Shown one piece after another: positions 32,798 through 45,263 of a DNA stretch of 64,000 nt. The stretch is from Rhodamnia argentea (Eukaryota; Streptophyta; Magnoliopsida; Myrtales; Myrtaceae), in contig NC_063160.1 in NCBI RefSeq assembly GCF_020921035.1, forward strand, positions 23,345,095 through 23,409,094. Direction: 5' to 3'. The notes beneath the pieces were generated by a model, which was given only the letters and a program-made list of their open reading frames with translations, was not told the DNA's origin and did no database searches. Each line of letters opens with the position of its first letter. The stretch's first letter is position 1. Position numbers and translations under genes: made by a program.

Positions 32798-35700
32798 ATG
32801 CCGAGTGTGACTGTGAAGCTCTACAGCGTCTTCTTCAAGCTGCTCCTGAAGCATCGGTTGCAGAACCGGATTCAGTCGCAATCTGACGATTCCGACGCGT
32901 TTGGCGTTACCTCCCGCCCCGAGGAGTCCGTTGCCGCCGTGAACCCCTCCTTCGCTGACGGCGTCGCCACCAAGGACATCCACATCGACCCCTTCACCTC
33001 CCTCTCCGTCCGCATCTTCCTCCCTGAGTCCGCCCTCTCCCCGCCCGAGCCCGACTCCAAGTCCCAATCCAGGCCGAGGGCTCGGATCCCGTTCAAGAGC
33101 CCCGATCTCAATGGCAATTCGCAGAGCAATCAACCTTCTTCTCGCCGGCACAGTTATGGCACTCCGACTGCCGCAGCGAGAGATGATCCTGGGAAGCCCT
33201 CCAATTTCGAGGAGAGCTCGCGATTGAGCCTCGGGCGGCGCAATAGCTTCGGATCATCCGCGGCACACCCGCACAATGCCAAGCTGAACGGTAATCATTA
33301 TACGGGGTTTAGTAACGATGCGGAGAGCTTGAGTTTGAGATCGTCTGATGGCGGTGGTTTGCCATACAGAGGGTATTCGCCCTTGATTGGCAATGCGAGG
33401 AAATTGCCAGTGCTGTTGCAGTTTCATGGTGGAGGTTGGGTGAGCGGTTCGAATGATTCGGTGGTGAATGATGTCTTCTGTCGGAGGATTGCGAAGTTGT
33501 GTGATGTGATCGTTGTTGCAGTCGGGTATCGGCTTGCGCCAGAAAATAAGTACCCGGCTGCATTTGAGGATGGGATGAAGGTATTGAATTGGTTGGCAAA
33601 GCAGGCAAATTTGGCTGAATGTAGTAAATCTATGGGTAGTTCACGAGGAGTTGCCGCCGAGTCTAAGAAATCTGACCTTCACAGGCATATTATTGATACT
33701 TTTGGGGCACAGATGGTTGAGCCCTGGTTGGCAGCTCATGGAGATCCCTCCAGGTCACGTTTTTTATCCTCTTCCTTTGAATGATTTTTCAGTCTGTGAG
33801 TTGGAGTCTGTGTATCAATTATCTAGACAGCATGATACACGGTTTATCTATCTCGGTCAGAATGCAAAGAAAAAGAGAATGTAAAAGTTCGTTGATGCAG
33901 TGAGGAAGTAGGCTGCAGATGATATCGAGGAAAGAAAGCCAGTACCATAATGCGGACGCTATTCCAAAAGCATATATTCCATGCTCCCTTAAGGAACTTT
34001 GTGGACTTGATATTGTGATTATGACCCACTTTTGGACTGGGCTAACTTTAAAAGAAACTGACTCAAGCTTCTTACCTGGAGTTTGAACGTGGAATAGTGT
34101 GGATTGGGGAAGGACATATTCTTTTACCCTAAAATTTGAAGACTCCATTTTTGGTAGTTGAAGTGTTTATGGAAAAAGGCCTTATTAACTTTCTATTTGC
34201 TACCTCTGTGCAAGGACGGAAAATCACCTTATATCTGGCTCCAATTTGCTCGATTAGAGGAACTTTCCTCATCATATTGTAAATTTCAATTGCAAGTCAT
34301 TTTGCATAGAGCTGCTGTTTTAGATAGCTGAATAGATTTATAGATGTACGAAGACATCTTGATGGTTGTTGATTGGCGAGGTGGCAACCGCAACCGGAAC
34401 CCCGATGACCCTCTCCTTAAGCAAAGCCTCATTCTTAAGCTAGTGAACAGTAAAGGTGAATTCAATTGCCAGTTGGAGCGGTGATATTGGTGCATTCTTC
34501 TTTGAATGTGCAAGATTAGCAGTGTCCTTTGCACTACTAGGAGGTTTAGTTACCTTTTTCCCCTTATTTTCGATTGAAGTTTGCAAGCTTGGAGCAGCTA
34601 CAAAAAGTTCACTTGTCTGATTTATGGGCTAAACTCCTATAGTCTGATATCCTTGGGCAGATATCTGAATTCCTGTTTGTCTTCGTGAATCTTTGGATGT
34701 TAATATCTCGAGATCTGTTTTACTGGCGTTAAGGCCAAACTTGAATGGGAGTTTAACTTCCGTTACAGTGGTTGGGCACTGCAGCAAAACCTTTCTTTCT
34801 CCTTCTCTGCAACACTACTTTCTAGGTTGATGATAGTCTTGATGTATCTCTTAGAATTTGGATCGGTTGGAGAATGCCAGTTAGCATATGGTTCATTCAG
34901 TATGATCCTAGAAATTTTGATATAGATGAGGACTTCTTTGATTTTATTTTATTGTATCTTGATAAACTATCTTAGTCTGTTAATAGAGTCATGAAATGCA
35001 TTTGAAGATATATGGAGGTTTGAAGTAGTTTTTCCCCGTTTGGCGCTTCTCATTTTCACATAGCGTGGCCTAGGGGCGTACATGAATATTGCTAATAGAA
35101 TATTGCACTCTTGGTAACTTGGTCTTACTACCAAGCTGAAGCATCCATTTGTAGGAACACAAATAATGTCAACATTAATTTGCTGCTTCACTTTGTATTT
35201 TAAGAGAAGAAGATTCCTGTCGTAGTTTTGCTGATTTTTAATTCGTATATTCCCCCATTCTATCCGCAATGACAATATTTGTAGTGGAATGCTGCAATAA
35301 GTCCAACTCGCGGAATGGATTGGCAGTGCACCCTTCAATGCAATTAAAGATGGAATCTCTTGCTTATCCTATCAAGTACATATACCTTAGCTTTTGCTAC
35401 CTTGACAAAACCTTCTACAACGAATTCAGCCACTCTGTGTTGTGTACAGTAATGTCTAAACTAAGCTAAGCAGCATAAGACATGATTAGGTCTACTTAAG
35501 TTTTTCCCTTTTGCATGGCTTGATTTGTGGTTACACGGATTTTTTTTTTGTCGTCTTTGATTCCCTCACCCAAATAAATTATGTTGACCCAATCTTTCTT
35601 CTCAGTTTTCTCTTGTTGAATTAAAGCATTTGCAACGATAAATGGTGGATTTACGTGGATGTTGTCCTATTTTTATGAGATATGGCTTTTGCCCGTGGAT

Positions 35701-36507
35701 AGGCAGCTGACCAATAGCTGTTGCATTGCATGTTCTAAAGTGGTAGTTAAATTTCAGAGCTGGTGGCTTTTTTATTTTTTTTTTTGGGTCAGCAGAGCTG
35801 GTGGCTTTTCAATAGTTATGATTCGGACATTTTTATGAGGTGTACATTTTTTGTAATATTTGTCAGTTTGTGCCTCCTTGCAAGTGAGGTGAACCCTCCT
35901 TTGGAGCATGTTTTGGTTCGTGCATCAAGAACTCTAAATCTTTTTTCTTTTTCAATGTCATTGAAACAGATGTATTCTCCTGGGCGTGAGTTGTGGTGCG
36001 AACATTGCGGACTATGTGGCACGGAAAGCTGTAGAGGCAGGCAGACTATTGGATCCTATTAAGGTTGTTGCTCAGGTTCTCATGTATCCATTTTTCATGG
36101 GAAGTGTTCCCACACATTCTGAGATAAAGCTAGCAAATTCGTATTTCTACGACAAAGATACGTGCCTACTTGCCTGGAAGCTCTTCTTACCCGAAGAAGA
36201 GTTCAGCCTGGACCATCCAGCTGCAAACCCACTCATCCCTGGCAGAGGGCCACCCTTAAAGCTCATGCCTCCAACACTAACAGTTGTGGCAGAACACGAC
36301 TGGATGAGAGATAGAGCCATTGCTTACTCGGAGGAACTCCGGAAGGTGAACGTCGATGCTCCTGTTTATGACTATAAGGATGCGGTTCATGAATTTGCGA
36401 CACTTGATATGCTTATCAAGACCCCCCAGGCTCAGGCTTGTGCAGAAGACATTGCTATCTGGGTCAAAAAGTACATCTCATTCAGGGGACACGAGTTTTC
36501 TTACTAG
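32798..36507 (+). CDS. CXE11: Alpha/beta-hydrolase carboxylesterase, CXE11 type
   Basis: This is a member of the plant carboxylesterase (CXE) family, related to the gibberellin receptor GID1 and hormone-sensitive lipase. Exons 32798-33753 and 35970-36507 join within an Arg codon to give 497 residues. The oxyanion motif HGGGW is at 210-214. The nucleophile elbow GVSCG places the catalytic Ser at 326; Asp429 (AEHDW) and His459 (VHEFA) complete the triad, so it should be an active esterase and not a GID1-like receptor. Residues 80-190 are a Ser/Asn/Arg-rich insert between the first strands and the catalytic core, which makes the protein longer than the usual 310-460. A 2.2-kb intron separates HGGG from the nucleophile. 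The natural substrate is unknown. The leader holds a (GA)20 tract. Confidence 0.92.
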
Positions 36508-37547
36508 GCAGGAGATGCCAACTGGAATGACTTGTAACTGGAGGTTCCACTATTGGGACTTGGCAGTTTTGCTTGAGATGGCTGAAATAGCAACTTCTTG
36601 CTGCCACCACCTCTGAATTTTGACACAGCAGTCAGGATGACGGCTCATCAATTTTAATACTTTACCCATATCGGGTTTATTTGTGAGAAATATGTAATGA
36701 GAGATTAGGATAGATTTGGCGTGAGATGCATTTGCTCCTGATATAAGCTTTATATGCCTGATCAGAACATTGTCTTCGGCATTTTTTTTTTCTCTTCCTG
36801 TGAATTAAGATGTACAACGCTTCAATGAATTCAGTTGGTACAATTAAGTACCCTCTCCAATTTCTTTCCATCAACTCTCTTATCTGCTATTATTTCAACA
36901 TGAGATTCGTCTCTACTTGTCCAGGAATGGCGAATTCTGTTTTCAGTCCACTGTCAAATTTTAGTTTTTATTTGGTCTGGCCACTGTCTAATTCAAGATG
37001 CTGAATATTTTACTTGTTGCTGGCACCACTTGTGTTAGGCGTACAGATTCTTGTTCAAACAGTAATGTTATCTCGTTAACCTACCTGGTAGTTGGGCCGC
37101 GTTTATCCTGACAAAAGGACGTTCAGCCACTTTTTATTGTCCCACTTGGTTACAAACTCATGCTGTCGTCGAGCTCATGAAACATCATTTTGATTTGGTT
37201 CCATGGAGTTGGTTGACAGTGGCACTTCATTGCAACATTTCTAATCAGATTGTGTCATTTTAACTTGAAAACCTTTCCCATTTCCTACTAGTCTTTCCTG
37301 CCAAACCTCTTCTACACACTACCCATTCATTCTTCTCGCACTTGGTTTTCCTTGGTGGTCCTGGCTGGTTATAGTTGAGGTTTAAAGAAGTAATGCTGGA
37401 GGGTTGGTGAATCCGAAAACTTTTTTCCACTCCCTTGAATGAGAAAGAATCAGAACTTCTTGGTTAGTCGGTGAAGGATTAATGACCATGACAACAAGAG
37501 AAACATACCAGCTACAAACGAAATTTAGAACCAGAATAAAGTCAGCA
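36508..37547. other. Convergent intergenic region between CXE11 and the RING gene
   Basis: The two genes point at each other, so this 1-kb stretch holds both 3' UTRs. No coding sequence or repeat was recognised. Confidence 0.5.
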
Positions 37548-39046
37548 CTAGGTAGGTTGGCTTCTAATCCTAAGGTTGATGGCTCTGGAAGCCATGGCTC
37601 TTAAGTTTGCCCTGGCCGAGGATAGTGAAGTTCCTGAACTCTCATTAATTCCCCGGAAAGCCTCCATGAACTCCTCTCTTTGCAACCTCAGAGCAAGCGC
37701 CGCATCCTCATCCTGGCTTGGCATTCCTCTTCTCCTCCTTGGATATGCGTCTCTGCTCGGTGCAACTGTTGGTCGAAGACTCCTGCGCGAATTGTTGGAA
37801 CCCTCTCTTCTTTCTGGTTTCTGAGATTCAGGGTCACGAGTTTTGGTGCCACTGGATTTGGCGGCCTTCCTTGTTTCGATCTCCTTCGGGAACAGGAGCT
37901 GTATTGTGTTCCACAGGACTGTGTTCACAGGGCAGGATCTTCCATTGCTGCAAATTCAGAAACAATGTGCAATAGTGACAAACTGTCCGAATCAATCGGT
38001 GAGCACTATCAGCCACTCTTTGGGGTTTGAATTGCTGCTTGGATTGGAAAATGAACAGAAAAAACAGGCTGGCAGTTATATCATCATATTGATAAAATCT
38101 CGCCAAATTCAGAGTCTAGGTTGAGATAGGGTTTATTACCTGATTATCTGCCTGCACTTTGGGCATCGCTTCCCGCATTTGTCGGCAGCGGATTGCAGAC
38201 ATTTCTTGCAAAAACTACAGTAATATTTAAGAAGCATTCACTCAGCAGCTGTTCATCAACTACATGAAATAATTAAGCTGAAGATACAAGCACTGTCAGC
38301 AAGCATTCTAAGCAAGGGGTTGAAGGCTGCTGCTTTACCTGTGACCACAAGATGTGGTGCTGGGTTCAAAGCAAACTTCCAGACAGATCTGCAAAATCAA
38401 AAACCACTCAGTTAACACAAACAATTTCAGAATTTCCAATTGTAAAATCAAGCAAAGAAAAAATTGATTTCCACAGAACAAATAAGAACGAAAGAATTAG
38501 GTTACTTACTGCACATGAAAGTTCTTCCCTGAGCCGGTCTAAGCAAGGAATTGCCGGACTTGGGTCACACGATCCAGACTCGGGGATTTCGCCTTTCTCT
38601 TCGTTTTTTGCAGCTTCTTTCACTTGGGTTTTTTCCTCCTTCCTCTCTGTCAACTCAGTTGATTGAAAATAATGTCTCATGAGATTCAAAACCAGAATGG
38701 AAATTTAATGTGAGAAATATGACGGGATATGATACCAGAAGCTTTAGCTTCTTCATCATCTAGATTAAGAATGGTCACGGGCAACGGAGCAGGACTCTTC
38801 CTCTGATCCCTCCGTTTCCTGAAGCATAAAGATCATCATCTAAGGATCTGTCTGTTCGGATCGATTCGAAGAAAAGAAACAAAAGCCAAAGAAAGGAAAA
38901 GAAGTCGCCTTTCAATACCTTCTTGAATTCGAAGGGGGAGTCTTGAAATTCAGATCCGACCGCTTCTTCTGCTTGAATTCACGAACTGGTGTGTCGTCGA
39001 CAATGAGGCTGGCGATCACGAGCGTCTCTTCATCCCAGCCTGCCAT
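37548..39046 (-). CDS. C3HC4 RING-finger protein, probable E3 ubiquitin ligase
   Basis: Six minus-strand exons fit in phase: 39046-38919, 38818-38736, 38646-38510, 38388-38339, 38214-38140 and 37947-37548, giving 290 residues. The N-terminal part is short and acidic/basic (MAGWDEETLVIASLIVDDTP, a basic KRRDQRKS, then ILNLDDEEAKA). A RING at about residues 115-160 shows all eight ligands: CAIC, SCGHSFCKKC, then KRCPKC. The tail is Arg/Ser-rich with a helix QDEDAALALRLQREEFMEAF resembling a ubiquitin-interacting motif. An upstream in-frame ATG at 39172, with a stop just before it, would add 42 residues. The start at 39046 was chosen because the extension is compositionally unlike the rest, but this is not certain. 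It lies downstream of the GT92 gene on the same strand. Confidence 0.85.
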
Positions 39047-40076
39047 TGCGGCCGCCGACTTGAGCCTCGGGCTGAACAAAGTCTCTTCCTTTGAGCCATT
39101 TTGCGCTTGGTTCGGATGTGCCCGCGAGTTCTTCGGGTCCTTGGGGCTTTGCTTTGGTTCCTCCGTCACCATTCCTGGCGAGGGTTTCTACTTTGTACAA
39201 GGATTCGCTTCGAGATCGAGCACGAGGACGAAATGGAAATGGATATGGATATGAGGAGGCGATCTTGTTGTGTTTTGATGATTAGGTGGCAAAGCGATCT
39301 CTTTGCCGGACTCCAACGGTCGGATCTGATATTTAAAACATGGTTTCCTCTAACGGCCATAATTGCAAGAATAAGGGAAATTTGTCGCCAAAACAAAAGT
39401 AATAGTTTAATCTCAGTTAAGGAAAATTACGAAAATATGAAATTTCAAGCTCCTTGAAATGCTTTGATGTACTTTCCGATTGCAACCTCTAGACACTGGT
39501 TCCGCCGCCAATCAAAAATTGCGAGGGTAATCAAATACGAAATTCTTGTATGAAATATGAAAAATCGCACGGTATAATTGAAGTTATAGCTTACAATTAT
39601 ACATTTCAAATGGGCGGATCGGGGTTTGGGTTTGATCATAAAAGATCCGATCCGCATAGATTCGTTTATGATCCATCTAGCGATTCATACCCGGTTCATA
39701 TTTAATTCAATCTAGAAAAGTTCATATCCTAATTGAGGTGAGAATGCTGAACGAGTGAGAGCGAGAGTAAGAGTAAGAGAAAATAAGGGGCGAGTCATAA
39801 AAGTGAGTCGAGCCTAAAGCTACGAGAAATGATCAAATAGGTTTACGATGGAATACACAAAAAACTTTATCTCAAAGAGAAATGATATGTATATTTGAGG
39901 TAAACCTAGAGCGCCCTACCAAAATGGTATTACCTCTGTCACTGAATTTTATTGCTCATTATCTACAAATCTAATCGAAAACCATCTCTAAAGCGTACTT
40001 TACAGCGTCAAGGAGCAAAACACCACCAAAATTGAGAGAAAGATAGAACCCCCCCAAAAAAAAAAAAACCAAAAAT

Positions 40077-42065
40077 TCAGCGTCTCAACCCGGCCGCCTG
40101 CACATCCACCTCCTCCTGCCACGGCAAAAGCCGCGTCCGCGGGTCCGCAAAGACCTGCAGCACCCGATCCCTGAGGCCTGTGTCCTCGACTTCGCAGAAC
40201 CGGCTCGACCAATCCGGGGGCTCCACGGCTTTGGTCCCGAGGCCCGGGGCCCGGTCCTTGGACCCCACGTTCTGCTCCTCCTTCCAGTCCGCCACGTACG
40301 TGGCCACCCTCCGGTAGAACTTCTCCTTGAACACTTCCCACACTTGGTATTTGTAGTGGTTGATCACCATCGCTCCTCGGTCCATGTTCGCGAAGTTGAA
40401 CCCGGTTCTCAGGTGGAAGTGGTGCACCACGTTGATGAGCGTGGAGTTCAGCGCCTCGGGCCTGACTATGCTCTTGTGCCGCTCCGGGGCCGCCATCCTA
40501 CAAGTGTACCCCACCGTGACCCCTTGTCGCGGCGCATGCTTGAGCCCCGATGGACCGAAACTGTGGCACGAGACCCTCAACTCGCCCACGTTCCTGGGCC
40601 TCGACGCGTTCCTCAGGATGTCGTTGAGGAACAGACCCGTTGGCAAGTGGAAGAACTCGTCCACGTCGATGAACCCGACCCACTCACACGCGTCTCGCGC
40701 CCGCATCGCGCAGTGGGCGAACCCGCCTTCTTGGGTCTTAATCCACGGCCAGACGTGCCTAGAGATGTTGTAACCCACGTCGGCAAGGGACTCAATTACG
40801 TCGTCCGTGTTGTCCTCGCTGTTGTTGTCGTAGATGAACCAACGCTGCACTCCGACCCGGGCGTGGTAAACGACCCATTCCCTAATGAACCGGGCCTGGT
40901 TCCTCACCATCGTGCAAATGCACATACTGTGATGCTTCCTGGCGAGCGGCTTGAGCGCAGCCCGATGCCGCGGCCGGGCTATGGAGCGCAATGTCGGCCC
41001 GCCCTTTACCCTGATCGAGACCTTGACGGAGGCGTTGTTCCTCTGTGGACTGCTCAGGACGCTCAGGGGAGTTTTACACCGCACGATCTCCTGAGCGATC
41101 GACTCGACGTCGGATCGCAACAAGAACCTCGGTTTCCTGAAATCCCAGCCATATACACACTCAAACCTCGACGCGTTGGAGACCCTCTCAGGCCGGAGAT
41201 TGAGGCCCTTCACGAAAACGACCGTGGTGTTGTCGCGGTCGATCATGGCCTCATACACCAGTGAGTCCCACCTATGGCTCGGCCCCGGCGGGACGTGTTC
41301 GTCGGACTCAAATGCAAGAGAGACCAAGGACCCGTTCTCCGAAAGCGGGCACCGCACGATCTGCTCACCGGAATCCTCGCCGTCCACTCCCGCCGGCGGG
41401 AGCTTGAGCCGCAGCTTGGCCGAGTCGGAGGCCTCGACATAGACACAGTGAATGTCCTCCTTCGTAAGTAAGCGAGACGACGGAGGGTACTGGAGGAAAA
41501 CCACCGCCTGGTCCGGGAATATGACCGTTTCTCTTATCGAAACTGATGGAGCGGACTCAGAGTCGCCGGAGACGGCTTTCATCACCGAATTCCGCCATGA
41601 GGGGACCACCACCGGTTGAAAAGTTTCTGCACAAATACCAACGACGAAATCAATATGAGAGTCGATTCCAAACATCTTCTCAAATTAAAAGATTATCCGT
41701 AACAGAAAATCGCGCAAAGCCCTCAAATTTGGGGAAACGGAATCAGCAAATTTGGTTTTCGAGCTCGTCATCTAAGCCGACGATTGAAAACTCTCTCCTT
41801 ACATTCTGGAGGCAAGCGAAGAATCGATTCAAGAGACAGAAGGAAGAAGAAACCAAAATTACCGGAATTGACCCACGAATTCATATGCGAAAACAGAGCA
41901 TCTCATGGAGTTCATCCAAGCACAAGAAATCCCAGACCAAATAAAATCAAAATCAGAGTTCGTAATGCAAGTTGTCGCATTTTTTTTTATAACCCTTATC
42001 GACGACGATTTTCGATTCTGGAGAGAGATGATGAGTATTGACGAAGGACGAAATGGAACAAAGAG

Positions 42066-42110
<45 letters not shown>

Positions 42111-42268
42111 AGTAACCTCCGAAGGAGAGGCGAAGGGTGGAGAAGGTGAAGACAGTGAAGAGAACGCAAGAAAGGACGGCGAAGATGGTGCACCAGAAGA
42201 ACCTGCTCCACGAGACGACGTCGCCCCCGCCCCCCCGCCCCCCCTCTCCGACGTTCCCTCGCCGCCAT
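40077..42268 (-). CDS. Glycosyltransferase family 92 (DUF23), type II membrane protein
   Basis: GT92 enzymes include the plant GALS galactan synthases of the Golgi. The large exon 41626-40077 encodes the domain, with MCICTMVRNQARFIREW, RWFIYDNNSEDN, the DxD-type WVGFIDVDEFFHLP and a later LINVVHHFHLRTGFNFANMD. The first exon ends at 42117 (gttact donor) and encodes a membrane anchor, SWSRFFWCTIFAVLSCVLF, joined in phase to ETFQPVVVPSW. The problem is the start: the anchor's frame has no ATG before an upstream stop, while the best ATG (42268, MAARERRRG) is one base out of frame across a G7CG7CG5 run on the coding strand. A homopolymer length error, a polymorphism or a non-AUG start would explain it. 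The expected length is about 566 residues. The coding exon is GC-rich compared with its AT-rich neighbourhood. Confidence 0.85.
42069..42107. repeat. (GA)n microsatellite in GT92 intron 1
   Basis: A GA run of nearly 40 bp on the plus strand (CT on the GT92 coding strand) begins about 8 bases past the 5' splice site of the GT92 intron. Confidence 0.85.
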
Positions 42269-43790
42269 CGAAACCGCTTCCGCCTCCGCTCACGAGCGAA
42301 CCAAAAAGACCAACCCCGTCTCCGTTCTCATTCATGAAAGCACCATAAAAACCTCACCTTTCTTCTTCTTCTCCTTCTCCTTCCTCCTTCCTCCTCCTCC
42401 TTATCCGTCTCTTCCCTTTTTTACTCTAACTTCCCACTCGAAACCTCCACGAAAATCTTGGCTTTCGAGGGAGAGAGAATCGGATTGAGATGGGAGGGCA
42501 GGAGAGAGGAACGATCTGGTGTTTCGACCGTTCATGTCGGTTTTACATGCGGTCGTTAACTGATGATCATCATGGGCGGGGAGGTGCTTTTGTAGCGACG
42601 GAGACCATGCACCAATGGCGCCGCGCCACTGAAGATCCGTCGATGGGGACAGCATCGTCTTTTTCAAGAAGTTATTTCGCGCATTTGGTATGCCTAAATC
42701 AACTAACTCTATCGACCGTGTCGGTCTATCATGAAGATCCACACATTCGTTGCTTATGATTTTTTGCGTTACTAAGTAGAGCAGATCGAATTCTGCCATA
42801 CCCTAGTACCTAAGCAGAGCTTTGTGGCAACTAGCATCGGAATGAAGAGGTTTCCCGTGCACAAACTTGTAAGGAGGTGATGCCGTGCTCTTCCGATGAA
42901 ATCATGACTTGCCGAAACCAGTTATTGTATTGAAATATTTTGTGTGTCTTGTTCAAGGGACCGGAAGCTCGAGTTAAACTTGGCATGGTACGATCCAAAG
43001 TAAGGATGTAATTCGCCATACTTTTCTTATGAACAACTATAGAAAGAAGGATGATTTGGTATTTTCGGCTCATCGGATGCGTGACCAAAAAATTTATCGG
43101 CTCTTGGCACATGACTGTATCGATACATATGCATAAGGTGGTAATTCTATTTCGGCGCTACCATGTCTCGGTGTTAAAAATGGAATGCATTCCCACGTGT
43201 CCAAACAGAGGTGAGGGAAAATTGATTTGGAAACTAATCGATCATCTCATTGATGATGTCACATCTCCACGGGGTGGGACCCACTGAAGAACTCTTTCTC
43301 TAATTTACGATAATAATAAATGTGAAGTGGGGGTCGATTCAATTTCTATAGCAACAGCTTGCGTTTGATGATGCGTGCATTTGGCCGACATCGGACTCGT
43401 TGGTTTCGTTCGGGCATCGTTCGATCGCTTTCGATTTCGCTACATCTCTCTTGAGATGTTACGGTAAAAACTTGCTTTTATATATATATATGACGGCCAA
43501 AAACAAAAAAACAAAAAATTTGCTATAAAAAACAATTGCTAGTCAAAAGTTAATTTTTTTTACTTTTTCAAGTAGATCCAAAATTACTTCTGAAGCAAAA
43601 AAAAAAAAAACTTTAGAAATAGAAAAACGAAGTTGTGTAACCAAATGTATTTATGCTCTAAAAGTACTTATGAAAGTGTTGTCATGCGTGCCAATAAGAA
43701 TATTATTTAAGTTTGAGATCTTGAGACAACATCAATGATATGATAATCCTTTTAAGTTAACTATTCTTATTTTATTTTATTTTGTACCGC
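42269..43790. other. GT92 upstream region and intergenic DNA
   Basis: A pyrimidine-rich stretch (cttcttctt words, 42360-42420) directly upstream of GT92 is probably its leader on the minus strand. Beyond about 42500 there is no recognised gene. Confidence 0.45.
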
Positions 43791-43794
43791 GCTA

Positions 43795-44025
43795 TTATTG
43801 TCTCTTTTTTCTGTTGCATATTCGATGTGAACTTTATTGGGATTTTTCAATATAGGTTCGAGGATGAAAAATTACTTTGATTTCGACCCTATAGCGAGCA
43901 ATTATTATCTTCTTCTTTTTTTTTTCTATTGCATACTTGACGTGAACTTTACTGGGATTTTCCAATATAGGTTTAAGGATGAAAAATTACTCCGATTTTG
44001 ACGCGTGATTAGCTGAGATGTCGGG
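43795..44025. repeat. Diverged tandem duplication, about 115-bp period
   Basis: A block running from ttgcata through gtgaactttat-tgggatttt-caatataggtt to gatgaaaaattac occurs at about 43813-43880 and again about 43928-43995, with scattered differences. It is non-coding. Confidence 0.8.
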
Positions 44026-44484
44026 GAGAGCTGCTCCTCGTCTTTCGGAAATTTTACGTTACTCTAAATTATTGAATTTACGGAAAAAAAAAAATCCAAC
44101 TTCCAAATAACTATTTCAAATCTTTAAATATCCTCCCTCTCGCAATTAAAACGTAATTTTTTTTTTCCTTTTCCTTTACATGCACCTAGTGATTAAAAGA
44201 AATTTTTTAAGAGAGCTACTTATCTTCTTTAAGACGGATACATGCTACCTTATATGTTCACGCAAACTTTATTCCGGTAATATTTATTTTATTTTATTTT
44301 TAAATTAAAGATTTGCATGATTTCCCATAGTTTTATTGACGTCGATATGGTGTGATTGGCCATGTTTGCTTTTCCATTGATAAACAGTCAAATCATTGAT
44401 AAGCCCGTTACTTTCATCGCAAACCACTATCCAACTTTGCCGTGACAAGCACACGTTGCCAATGGATAAAATAAAGATATTTTT

Positions 44485-44950
44485 TTTATAAAAAAAAATC
44501 CAAAAAATACTAAATTTATTGTACTTTGATTAATTCAGTCCTGAATTTTTCAGTTTTTTCAATTGACTCATAAATTTTTTCACTTCTTTTGCCAATTTTA
44601 ATCGGAAATCGCTGACGTGGACGTTGGTCTTTTCAAGTGGTACTACCTACGGCGACGGAGATAATTTTTTGAATTTATTTGTAATACTTTTTCTATTCTT
44701 TTCCTTTTTTCTTTGTAGAAGTCCGTGAGTGTCCAGGCCTTGCCGAGCTTAGAGTGAAAATGAAAAAAGAAATAAATAGTAAAAAAAATTACAAAAATTA
44801 TCCACATCGGTGATTTTTGGCTAATTTTAGTTGGATGGACTCAATTGAAAAGATGCGAATAGGTTTAAGATTCAATTGGTAAAATGAAAATGTTTTTAAG
44901 ATTGAATTTGCCAAAGAGCAATAGGTTTAGAATTTTTCGGACAATTTTCC
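44485..44950. mobile_element. Mutator-like non-autonomous element (diverged copy)
   Basis: The left arm (ccaaaaaatactaaatttatt, then attcagtcctgaat) matches the inverted right arm (attctaaacctattgctctt, then aattcaatct). It shares the family words gaaatcgctgacgtggacgtt with the elements at 49960 and 52957. The target duplication was not resolved. Confidence 0.6.
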
Positions 44951-45263
44951 TTTTTTTTCAAGGGATCGCAATTCTTTCTTCTCCAAGATATTCTCAATTG
45001 ATTATCTAATAAACAAATTTTTTTTTTGTCTTATAAACAACCTTTGCACACAATAGAATTTGCAAATCTGGAAATGGTTTATCTCTTTGCCCCTATATGT
45101 GTACAATCTCTTCACATTGTGTGGATAACTCTTCTGCATATATTAAATAATTCCAATACATCATAATAAACCTATTTCGCAAAATCTTTTACGAGATTCG
45201 AAAAATGATTTTGTTTTCTTTTTTGTATGTCTTATATCTAACTTTCCTCTTTCTAAGTTTTGT

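Noticed and set aside
40344-41264. Long plus-strand open frame (306 codons) opposite the GT92 exon
   Set aside because: It is the antisense shadow of a GC-rich coding exon; it shows no domain, and the minus strand has clear GT92 motifs.
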